From JABMMZ01 sp044341025 (GTDB lineage: Bacteria; Bacteroidota; Bacteroidia; NS11-12g; UBA955): DNA of 64,000 bases. The stretch's first letter is position 1; every line of letters starts with the position of its first letter. The stretch spans positions 186,001-250,000 of the forward strand of contig JBIISM010000004.1 in the NCBI GenBank assembly GCA_044341025.1, given 5' to 3'. Below, piece after piece: positions 1 through 7,568 of this stretch. Made by a program: the position numbers and the translations under genes. The notes beneath the pieces are model-generated. The model searched no databases. It saw only the letters and a program-made list of their open reading frames with translations, and was not told the origin of the DNA.

Positions 1-465
1 AGTTTAATTAACAGCAACGCTTGGGTAGATCAAATACGCGAAATGGCAGCTATTGAAAATGCAGATGTTATGGTTATTTGCGCCGCTGCAGAGGCTGACA
101 TTGCAGAATTAGAAGATCCTGAAGAAAGAGCAATGTTCTTAAATGATTTGGGAATGAGTGAAAGCGGTGTTGCCAAATTGATTAAAGCCGCCTATAAAAT
201 GCTCAATTATATTACCTATTTTACCGTTGGTGAAAAGGAGGTTAGAGCTTGGACAATTACAAGAGGCATGAAAGCACCGCAGGCAGCTGCTGTGATCCAT
301 ACAGACTTCGAAAAAGGATTTATTAGAGCAGAAGTAATTAAATACGATGATTACCTTCAATATGGCACCGAAGCAGCGATTAAAGAGGCTGGAAAGCTGG
401 GTGTTGAGGGCAAAGAATATATAGTCAAAGATGGCGATTGTATGCATTTTAGATTCAACGTTTAA
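1..465 (+). CDS. ychF: YchF family ATPase, C-terminal part (5' end outside window)
   Basis: The reading frame is open from base 1, so the N-terminal G domain lies off the left edge. About 154 codons remain: the end of the helical region (NADVMVICAAAEADIAEL) followed by the TGS-like domain, with LNYITYFTVG, EVRAWTITRG, APQAAAVIHTDFEKGF and a final KDGDCMHFRFNV. This ending is diagnostic of YchF, an Obg-related P-loop protein that hydrolyses ATP and associates with ribosomes (family knowledge). An ATG at base 43 is internal and should not be taken as the start. The gene ends 26 bases before the tRNA promoter. Confidence 0.95.
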   Translation, partial: SLINSNAWVDQIREMAAIENADVMVICAAAEADIAELEDPEERAMFLNDLGMSESGVAKLIKAAYKMLNYITYFTVGEKEVRAWTITRGMKAPQAAAVIHTDFEKGFIRAEVIKYDDYLQYGTEAAIKEAGKLGVEGKEYIVKDGDCMHFRFNV

Positions 466-491
466 AATAATTGGATTATTTAAAAAAAGCA

Positions 492-522
492 TTTGTTTAA
501 ATCAATATTAATCTTACTTTTG
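492..522 (+). promoter_or_regulatory. Bacteroidota-type promoter of tRNA-Lys
   Basis: TTTG at 492-495, a 19-base spacer, then TACTTTTG at 515-522. This matches the known Bacteroidota primary sigma consensus TTTG-N19-21-TAnnTTTG. The tRNA begins 13 bases after the box, so transcription would start a few bases before the mature 5' end. It is the best two-element promoter in the window. Confidence 0.8.
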
Positions 523-535
523 CACCACGTTTAAC

Positions 536-608
536 GATTCCGTAGCTCAGCTGGTAGAGCATTACACTTTTAATGTAGTGGTCCTGGGTTCGAATCCCAG
601 CGGGATCA
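536..608 (+). tRNA. tRNA-Lys (anticodon UUU)
   Basis: A cloverleaf can be drawn by hand. The acceptor GATTCCG (536-542) pairs with CGGGATC (601-607), with one G-T pair. The D arm is GCTC...GAGC. The anticodon stem TTACA/TGTAG encloses the loop CTTTTAA, with anticodon TTT at 569-571. The T arm is CTGGG-TTCGAAT-CCCAG. The discriminator is A608, and CCA is not encoded. The anticodon reads lysine codons AAA and AAG. Confidence 0.97.
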
Positions 609-614
609 CAAGAC

Positions 615-640
615 AAAAGCCTTCTTCGGAAGGCTTTTTT
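615..640 (+). terminator. Rho-independent terminator of tRNA-Lys
   Basis: A ten-base-pair stem AAAAGCCTTC (615-624) / GAAGGCTTTT (629-638) closes a stable TTCG tetraloop and runs into a T tract, 7 bases after the tRNA. Confidence 0.9.
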
Positions 641-693
641 TATTTATAAAAATGAATTCATAAAGCCCGCTTTAATGAATGAATGTTATAAAT

Positions 694-727
694 AAAAAGT
701 GCAATTGATGCCAATCAATTGCTTTTG
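694..727 (+). terminator. Terminator-like hairpin after the tRNA
   Basis: A perfect nine-base-pair stem GCAATTGAT (701-709) / ATCAATTGC (714-722) with loop GCCA, preceded by AAAAA and followed by TTTT. It is downstream of a first complete terminator, so it may be the leftover end of a lost gene or a terminator for rightward readthrough. Confidence 0.45.
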
Positions 728-765
728 TCTTGTGCAGAACCCTCGAAGCCTTGGGACCACGCAGT

Positions 766-785
766 AATCCTGGCGGGATCACAAA
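766..785 (+). repeat. Partial copy of the tRNA-Lys 3' end
   Basis: AATCCTGGCGGGATCACAA repeats the T-arm/acceptor end of the tRNA (593-611, AATCCCAGCGGGATCACAA) with two mismatches, 173 bases downstream in direct orientation. Integrative elements that insert in tRNA genes leave such 3'-end copies as att sites. No integrase remains nearby, so it may be a relic, or simply the remnant of a duplicated tRNA. Confidence 0.6.
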
Positions 786-874
786 ACCCACATGGTTTCC
801 ACGACAACAATAGGAAGACAAGTACCTACAACTATATCTATGAAAGGCAAAGAGGTTTAAAATATATCGATTTA

Positions 875-2164
875 TTAAGGTAAAACTTTGATTAATCTAA
901 TTGACATTCCAAAACCCATTTCAATTAATTCAGATTGAAAAAGATCCTGGCTACAATTACCAAATGAGTAGAAATAATATTTGAAAATATCTTGTTCATA
1001 CAATGTAAATTCATCTGTCATGGTTTCTTTTGAAAAATCACTAGTCCAATAATACGAACAACTACCATATACAGGATTACCAGCACTATAGACAAAACCA
1101 CCCTTAGTTGCAGAAAAGCCAGAACTATTAGTGTAAGTAATTACTTTATTATTAATCGGATCACCAGTGTTATAACTATATTTAAGCAAATCCTTCTCCC
1201 TATCATTAACTATTTTAAGAAGACTATCAAAATCATTTTTTTTGGGAAGCCTATACCCTAATGGCACAATCCCTCTACTATCATTTAAAGCGTAATAATT
1301 ATATACATATGCACCATTAGGTAATACTCTAAAACAGCCAATTTTAAATCTAGAATACATTTCCCATCTTAAGTCATCATATACTCTGGTTATTTGCTCA
1401 CCATTTAGATATTTAGTTGTTTTAAAATCTTCATCTGTCCATACAATACTGCCAATTTTAATTGAATTATGAGAATATGAAGGCTTAGTTGGGCTAATTT
1501 CAATTGAAGATTGATATGTATTAGTAAAATCTCCGCGCCAGCTACGAGCAGATGGAATTTCATTTCCTGAAGATTCAGCAATCAATCTATAAGAATCCAA
1601 TCTTATTTCAATGATTTTTTGAATTGGATTATTGTAACCATCATCCGTAATACCAGATTCATTGAATGTTATGACCATCTGTTTAGGGTCATTTTTTCTT
1701 TCATTTAACAAAGTGTCAAATAGCACTAAAAAACAATTCCTAGAAATTGAATCTATGTGGAAGTTATTTTTTAAATCATTTATTCTTTGATCTTCTCCAA
1801 AAATTAAAGTATTACCCCAAAATGAAAACCATTTTCCATCAACTTTATCATTTGTGTCAATTTGATTTTTTGTAATAACCCATATCTTTTGATTTATATT
1901 TTTTTGCCATGAAAGAAATTGCTTAAAAGATGAATCTTGCACCTGCGGTATTACATCACCATTGCGGTAGGTACTTACATTCAGGTTTTTACTTGTCCAA
2001 ACTTGACTGCCGATAGTTACCACACCAACTGATTCTGTGCTTTCAGTGCTACCTTCAACTTTTTCTGTTGAAGGGCTGCCAGAGGAGGAAGAAGCTCCAA
2101 AACTGCTGAACAAAATAGCAGTAATTGCTAATAATACACCTAAAATTAAATTATTTTTTTTCAT
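875..2164 (-). CDS. FISUMP-domain secreted protein
   Basis: The 429-residue protein has an N-terminal hydrophobic signal (about residues 7-22) followed by a Ser-rich linker. Two FISUMP (Fibrobacter succinogenes major paralogous) starts are visible: VVTIGSQVWTSKNLNVSTYR near 50 and IKIGSIVWTDEDFKTTKYLN near 237. The second is more complete, with ALNDSRGIVPLGYRLP, SGFSATKGGFVY, a YYWTSDF element and a terminal GMSIRLIKVLP. The first domain lacks its later conserved blocks, so it is degenerate or replaced. Family members are usually lipoproteins, but no lipobox cysteine is present here (ILFSSFGASSSS). The binding role is unknown. It sits alone in the accessory patch beside the tRNA. Confidence 0.75.
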   Translation of the reverse strand: MKKNNLILGVLLAITAILFSSFGASSSSGSPSTEKVEGSTESTESVGVVTIGSQVWTSKNLNVSTYRNGDVIPQVQDSSFKQFLSWQKNINQKIWVITKNQIDTNDKVDGKWFSFWGNTLIFGEDQRINDLKNNFHIDSISRNCFLVLFDTLLNERKNDPKQMVITFNESGITDDGYNNPIQKIIEIRLDSYRLIAESSGNEIPSARSWRGDFTNTYQSSIEISPTKPSYSHNSIKIGSIVWTDEDFKTTKYLNGEQITRVYDDLRWEMYSRFKIGCFRVLPNGAYVYNYYALNDSRGIVPLGYRLPKKNDFDSLLKIVNDREKDLLKYSYNTGDPINNKVITYTNSSGFSATKGGFVYSAGNPVYGSCSYYWTSDFSKETMTDEFTLYEQDIFKYYFYSFGNCSQDLFQSELIEMGFGMSIRLIKVLP

Positions 2165-2214
2165 GGTTTATCTGTTTTGAAAATTTGTCCCTACTCTGTT
2201 TAAAAAGGCTAAGA

Positions 2215-2262
2215 GGGTTTCGCCTGTAAAATTTATTATTCTTTTATTGAAACACGAAACCC
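2215..2262. repeat. Eight-base inverted repeat upstream of the FISUMP gene
   Basis: GGGTTTCG (2215-2222) and CGAAACCC (2255-2262) form perfect arms separated by 32 A+T-rich bases, 50-100 bases before the FISUMP start codon. It could be an operator-like site or a weak stem loop ending the upstream gene. No T tract follows on either strand. Confidence 0.35.
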
Positions 2263-2326
2263 CGCCTTTTGGGTATGTAATTTTATTACCCCTCTTCATA
2301 TATATATTCATCAAAATCGGATAGTA

Positions 2327-3466
2327 TTATTTAAACAAATATTGTATTGCCTCAATTTCTGTGGGATGCAAATATTTGATTGCTACTGTAAAGGGAATTT
2401 TATATTTTGTGCGAATATATTTTGGTTCACTAATCTTGCCAAGACTCAGAACGGGGTTTTTATCGAAAATTTCAAAATAAATTTGGTTATTCCTTTTCTC
2501 AAAACCTAGAAAATCAAATTCACGCGGTTTTTCAACAAACAAAGTATCTTTATAATTATCTAGGTCCGTTGGATCATAATTATATGGATCAACACCTTGT
2601 TTTAGTACCAGGTTCGAAATCATTGTAGAATGAGATATTTCAAATTCACTGTAGCTTACAGTTGTATCTCCACTAATGATTTCAAACATTTTATTTTGAT
2701 AAAGGTCAAATAATTTATATTTGATGCTGGAGGAAATGTAATTGCCTAAATTTTCTCCCATCCTATTTTTTAGAGATGGTGTAGAATTATTCTTATTGTT
2801 TCCATTTAACGTCCAAATTACTCCTTCGTAGTCGTTTTTATAAATATATTTTGAACTACATATTGAATTATACCAACTGTACAATTGAAGGAATTTGATA
2901 TCATCTACATTTAAAATTTTGTTCAAGTCTGTAAACTTTACATATCCAGCAACCCATTGATATTTCACTACAGAATCCTTTATATAATAGTCTTTATAAG
3001 TTGTTATTCCAACTGCAGAAATGGTCATCGTAATTTTACCAAGTTTGTCGATTTCGCGTATGTAAACTAAAGAAATATTTGGGGTGTAGTCATCTTCATC
3101 AATATATTGGAAGTATGTCCAATCTTCATAATTATCATTGTCTGTTAAGTCAATGAGATTTTCATCTAAATTATGTTTCACTTTTGTTACCGCCAATTCT
3201 TCCTTGTTTCGAAAATTATACTCACTCATGCTGAATGTGTCATTGTATTTAATTTTCAGAAGATCTTTTCTTTCTAAACTATCAGAGGCATAAGAAGAAA
3301 TTTGATTTTTTACAATTGCTAAATGGATCTTCGCGGATATTTTCTTTAATTTTTCAGGGAAAAAATCAACGAATTCTGTTGGGTTTATATTTTGTGCTTT
3401 TGTACTGCAAATAACTAACAGCATTCCACAAAAAGTAATGATTTTATTGTTAATAGCACTTTTCAT
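2327..3466 (-). CDS. Secreted protein of unknown function
   Basis: I do not recognise the family. The 379-residue protein begins with a signal peptide (KIITFCGMLLVICSTKA, cleavage near AQN) and continues as a hydrophilic, Asp/Tyr/Asn-rich exported domain with no cysteine-rich or repeat pattern. It contains several DNDNYEDWTYFQYIDEDDY-like acidic stretches and a conserved-looking C-terminal half (FDFLGFEKRNNQIYFEIFD). There is no lipobox. It is monocistronic within the accessory patch, with gaps of 100-160 bases on both sides. Periplasmic or outer-surface location is inferred only from the signal peptide. Confidence 0.65.
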   Translation of the reverse strand: MKSAINNKIITFCGMLLVICSTKAQNINPTEFVDFFPEKLKKISAKIHLAIVKNQISSYASDSLERKDLLKIKYNDTFSMSEYNFRNKEELAVTKVKHNLDENLIDLTDNDNYEDWTYFQYIDEDDYTPNISLVYIREIDKLGKITMTISAVGITTYKDYYIKDSVVKYQWVAGYVKFTDLNKILNVDDIKFLQLYSWYNSICSSKYIYKNDYEGVIWTLNGNNKNNSTPSLKNRMGENLGNYISSSIKYKLFDLYQNKMFEIISGDTTVSYSEFEISHSTMISNLVLKQGVDPYNYDPTDLDNYKDTLFVEKPREFDFLGFEKRNNQIYFEIFDKNPVLSLGKISEPKYIRTKYKIPFTVAIKYLHPTEIEAIQYLFK

Positions 3467-3568
3467 AATTTACTTAATGATTTCGAAATTAGTCATTAAT
3501 TTGCAATTGTCAAAATTTTTGGCGCCCTATTTTGGTGAGTGATTGTATTCGGCAAATGAATGTCGAAT

Positions 3569-4018
3569 TTAGTTTGCGAAATAAATTGGTTTGATAAATG
3601 ATTGAAAATTAAATCGATTTTTTCCGCCACCAGAATTCCAATTTATAGTAGGCGAAAAAAAACTATCTTCATTAGCGCTCATGCCAGAACCTGAATTTGC
3701 ACTATAATCAAAAGGAATTGTGCCGCTAGAAGGACTCGAAGGCAAAGAAAACGAACCATTACTTATGCTCACCGTTGTAACAATACAGTCGATTTGTTGA
3801 GATCCGATGGTAATTACATTGGTGTATAAAGTCTTATTTCCTGCGGAAGATCCATCTGTTCCAACTTTATGAATTTTATTGGCTGCAAGAAAAGCCAAAG
3901 TTTGATTGTTTACATTATACGTGCTTTGAGCGTAAACATTGAACTTTGAACAAATCAACACAAAAACAAACAACAAAAATCTATTCGATACTGAAACCAC
4001 TATGGTATTATTAAACAT
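3569..4018 (-). pseudogene. N-terminal fragment of a large secreted surface protein
   Basis: The 149 residues have a signal peptide ending at NVYAQ, then YNVNNQTLAF, NKTLYTNVITIGSQQIDCIV and NSGSGMSANEDSFFSPTINW before SGGGKNRFNF. From memory, this block opens much longer Bacteroidota cell-surface proteins, in which the SGGG-F-F-F segment continues for hundreds of residues. Here a stop follows 14 residues later, and none of the three frames downstream continues the pattern before the next gene at 3466. I infer a truncated relic. A genuine short secreted protein cannot be excluded. Confidence 0.5.
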
Positions 4019-4388
4019 TGAATAAATGTAATTATTAAAAAAACCGATTAAATCAAAACGGGTGTTACAAAATTGTTACAAAAACGTAGCAGAATAAAAG
4101 TAAAGAACTTCTCTAAATGTAAGGCGCATTTTAAATTTTCAAAAATGACATTTCCTAAACATTTGGCTATAAAAGGCAAGGTAGAAATTGGACCATAGTG
4201 CCAGCAAAATTTTGCAGGGCCTAAATACAAAATTGGCAAAGTTTTAGTTTAAAAACAAGTTAAAATCTGAACTACCTTCTTGATTGGTTTGCCACTAATT
4301 CATTAAGGCACATAAGGCCTCATAACTCGTCAAACTATACCCATTATAGCATCCATTGAATTAACTAAACAAAGTATTTTAGAAAAAA
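4019..4388. other. Intergenic region with no supported feature
   Basis: 370 A+T-rich bases between the surface-protein fragment and the end of asnB. A 63-codon frame on the minus strand (4048-4239) has unstructured, Phe/Leu-rich content and no homologous look. I see no terminator hairpin for asnB and no TAnnTTTG box in a useful position. Confidence 0.5.
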
Positions 4389-6230
4389 TTAGTTTTTAAT
4401 ATTATTTTCAGTCATCCATTTCTCCAAAACGACTAAACCCCAAATATGCAGCCACGTAAGAGCCTGCTTATTGTTCAAAAAAGAATGCCATAAGTATTGA
4501 ATGCCTTCGGGTTTGAATAGTTGTCTTTTCGACAAAGAATCTAAAGCCTCCTCACAGTATGGTTTTAGTTCATTGCGCAACCAAAAGTTCCAAGGAAAGG
4601 TAAAACCTTTTTTGGTTCTATTTACAATTTCAGGTGGCAACAAATCGCCCATAGCTTCAACAAATAAATGTTTAGGACTGCCCTTTTTAAATTTATTTTT
4701 ATCGTCTAGTTTTAAAACAAACTCAATCAATTTATAATCAAAAAACGGCTCTCTTACTTCTAGGGCCCAAGCCATGCTCATTTGATCTGTGTCTTTCAAT
4801 AAGACATCCAAGGTATAATGACTCAGTTCGGCAATCGAATATTGGCTTAAAACTGGGAATTTTTTTGTTTGATTTAAATCCAACCAAGAATCATTTTTAA
4901 GGATAGGTTTGTCTAACAAATAATTTAATTCATTTTTGAAATACACACTTCGGCTGTTGGCATAAAAAGCCATCAAATCTGCACTTGACGAATCAAACAT
5001 ATCAGAAAGTTTCAAACTTGCCCTCGATTTCTTCACCGTATTAAATACTGAAAGCAATGGCTTGAAAATGGGAACCTTAAATACCCATGAAAATTTCTGA
5101 AAAGATTTCCATCTTTCAAAGCCCACATATCCCGCAAATAGCTCATCACCACCAATACCAGTCAAAACAACTTTGATGCCGGTTTTAGCAACCAATTGAG
5201 ATATCATATAGGTATTTATTCCATCTACTGTAGGATTGTCCATAGATTTAAAAAATGGATCTAAGTTGGGAATTAAGTCAGCGGGCTTCATTAAAAAAGC
5301 CTGGTGATTGGTTTTGTACTTTTTTGCGACGAATTGAGAATACTCAGATTCATCGTATTGCTTCTCATTAAAAACAATTGAAAACGTATCAATTGGATCT
5401 TTACTCAATCCAGCCATTACTGCAACAACCGCCGATGAATCTATACCTCCAGAAAGAAAGGCACCAACTTTTACATCCGCAACCATCCTGCTTTTAACCG
5501 CATCCACAAATTGCAATTTGCAAGCTTTTAAAACCGCCTGACGGTTTGATAAATTAGGCACAGGCTTATCCAACAAACTCCAATACCTTTGAATTGAAAA
5601 ATCATTATGCTTTAAAATTAAATAGTGGCCAGGGCAAATTTGAAATAAATCTTTTATTAAAGTTTTGGGCGTCGCAATAGAAAGAAACCGCAAATATTCA
5701 GATAAATTATTTTCATCTATTTTAGCTTCTAAAATTTCAGAGGCTAGAATGCTTCTAATTTCAGAGGCAAATACAAAAACACCGTTGACAAAACTATAGT
5801 ATAATGGTTTTACCCCCAATCGATCTCTGGCAATAAAAAGTTCTTGTTCTACTTTATCCCATATAGCAAAAGCAAACATGCCATTGAGTTTTTCCAAACA
5901 AGCCTTACCCCATTTGATGTAGGCCGCCAAAATGACTTCAGTATCAGAATTGGAACTCCAATTGTAGACTAATTCTGATTTTACATCTTGGTAATTGTAA
6001 ATCTCACCATTGAATACGATTACATAGCGGTTACTGTGATCAAAAAGCGGTTGATTGGCACCAGAACTTAAATCAATAATAGACAATCTTCTGTGTCCAA
6101 GTGCAATTCCATCTTCAATGAAAAAGCCTTCTGCATCCGGACCTCGGTGTTCAATTCTCTTATTCATATCATGAATTTTAGAACTTGAAACTTCTTTATT
6201 TAAACCAATTATGCCAACTATTCCACACAT
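4389..6230 (-). CDS. asnB: Asparagine synthase (glutamine-hydrolysing)
   Basis: This makes asparagine from aspartate, glutamine and ATP in the cytoplasm. The 613-residue protein has both expected domains. The class II glutaminase begins with Cys2 (MCGIVGIIG), with RGPDAEGF (29-36), FNGEIYN (73-79) and SDTEVILAAY. The ATP-pyrophosphatase domain carries SGGIDSS at 260-266, GIGGDELFAGY, and a C-terminal REPFFDYKLIEF block. Length is normal for the family. The start is fixed because Cys2 must become the N-terminal nucleophile. It is monocistronic, with a 264-base upstream gap. Some AsnB-like enzymes instead amidate peptides or sugars, but the solitary context gives no hint of that. Confidence 0.93.
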   Translation of the reverse strand: MCGIVGIIGLNKEVSSSKIHDMNKRIEHRGPDAEGFFIEDGIALGHRRLSIIDLSSGANQPLFDHSNRYVIVFNGEIYNYQDVKSELVYNWSSNSDTEVILAAYIKWGKACLEKLNGMFAFAIWDKVEQELFIARDRLGVKPLYYSFVNGVFVFASEIRSILASEILEAKIDENNLSEYLRFLSIATPKTLIKDLFQICPGHYLILKHNDFSIQRYWSLLDKPVPNLSNRQAVLKACKLQFVDAVKSRMVADVKVGAFLSGGIDSSAVVAVMAGLSKDPIDTFSIVFNEKQYDESEYSQFVAKKYKTNHQAFLMKPADLIPNLDPFFKSMDNPTVDGINTYMISQLVAKTGIKVVLTGIGGDELFAGYVGFERWKSFQKFSWVFKVPIFKPLLSVFNTVKKSRASLKLSDMFDSSSADLMAFYANSRSVYFKNELNYLLDKPILKNDSWLDLNQTKKFPVLSQYSIAELSHYTLDVLLKDTDQMSMAWALEVREPFFDYKLIEFVLKLDDKNKFKKGSPKHLFVEAMGDLLPPEIVNRTKKGFTFPWNFWLRNELKPYCEEALDSLSKRQLFKPEGIQYLWHSFLNNKQALTWLHIWGLVVLEKWMTENNIKN

Positions 6231-6494
6231 TTTAATATTAATAAACTATACCCGATTCACAACTGAAATGCTTTGAATTATTATCTAAGTTAGAAATTGC
6301 TTACGACACGCTCGCTATGCTGATAGGCCTTGCTCAATATCAAGATTTCTATTTTTAAGGTCTTGCAAATATAGGATAGCAAGGGCAAATTCCTTTGGAT
6401 CACATGGAATTTCACAAATGTCGAATTTTGATGCAATTTTTGGCCTACGTTTCACCGCACTTTAAATAACGAGATAAGCTCCTAATTGCTTTGC

Positions 6495-7568
6495 TTAAAG
6501 CTTTTTTAATACAGCAATGAACAGGATATCAGAAGCATTGTCTTGTGCAAAGGTATATTGCATTGATTCCACTCTTAAGCCAAGATTTTGTACAAAGTAA
6601 TCTACGTTTTTTTCATTTTCGGATGCAAAAACTGAACAGGTCATATAAAACAAGGTCCCATCCGTTTTTAAGTTTTTAACCGCATTGCCAGCAATTTTTT
6701 GCTGTAATTTTGAAAAATAATCAATTTTAGAGATTTCAAAACCAAGGATATTCTCAGGGGATCGGCCCCAGGTCCCACTGCCAGAACATGGCACATCCAA
6801 TATCACTTTATCGTATTTTGTCTTTAATTGAAATGGTTCCAACAAATCGCATAATTCAATTTGCGGGACTTTTAATCCTAAGGTTTTAAAACGGGTTTTT
6901 AAGTTTTCTAGAATTGTAAATCTTTTGTCACTGCAGGTCAATTGAAAAGGTTTTATATACTTGTTTGAAATATAAATTGATTTTCCACCAGCCCCGCTGC
7001 AGGCATCCCATACCGCATCATCTTCTTCCGGTTCAACAAAGTCTGCCACTTTTTGTGAGGCAAAATCCATTGTCCATGCCCATCCATGTTCTAGAATATG
7101 ATTGCACTTGCTGTCGGCCCCGAGTTTAAGACTGTAATCTGAAACTTGTTCAAATTGTATTTGATTCTGCTTTAGATAATTAAAAACCAATGCCTCTGAG
7201 CCTCGGCGCAAAACTAAATATAGGGGTTTTTGAAATTGAAGACCATTCACCCAATCTTCAAAATCAATTAATTGACTCACTTCATTTTTAAATGGGAAAA
7301 TTTCTGTTGCACTAGGATAAGCAATGCTGCCGTCTGCCGAAGACACAGCCTTTTGAATCTTACTTTGAAACTCCACTTCATTTTTTAATGAATAACCCAT
7401 TCTAAAATAGGCAAAGCATAAGTTTTTGTAAATTTTTCGGTCTTTACTTCCCCAAGATCTATTTTGTTTGCAGAGGTTGGTGAAATAATATTGAAATGGC
7501 TGATCGTATTGATAATTTGACAATATATCAGCGACAACGGCTAATCTGAATGGTTTTAGTATCTCCAA
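6495..7568 (-). CDS. RsmB/NOP2-type RNA (cytosine-5) methyltransferase
   Basis: A SAM-dependent RNA m5C methyltransferase. The 357 residues comprise a helical NusB-like N-terminus and a Rossmann catalytic domain: DACSGAGGKS (188-197, SAM site), DVPCSGSG (258-265, Cys261) and MTCSVFASENE (catalytic Cys311 of the TCS motif). This two-cysteine arrangement defines the family. It is shorter than E. coli RsmB, so the exact target is uncertain. Its start overlaps the end of the upstream binding-protein gene by 13 bases, indicating coupling in the guaA operon. Confidence 0.85.
   Translation of the reverse strand: MEILKPFRLAVVADILSNYQYDQPFQYYFTNLCKQNRSWGSKDRKIYKNLCFAYFRMGYSLKNEVEFQSKIQKAVSSADGSIAYPSATEIFPFKNEVSQLIDFEDWVNGLQFQKPLYLVLRRGSEALVFNYLKQNQIQFEQVSDYSLKLGADSKCNHILEHGWAWTMDFASQKVADFVEPEEDDAVWDACSGAGGKSIYISNKYIKPFQLTCSDKRFTILENLKTRFKTLGLKVPQIELCDLLEPFQLKTKYDKVILDVPCSGSGTWGRSPENILGFEISKIDYFSKLQQKIAGNAVKNLKTDGTLFYMTCSVFASENEKNVDYFVQNLGLRVESMQYTFAQDNASDILFIAVLKKL

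Noticed and set aside
4048..4239. 63-codon frame on the minus strand between a surface-protein fragment and asnB
   Set aside because: Composition is not protein-like, there is no promoter box or coupling, and the region is plain A+T-rich intergenic sequence.
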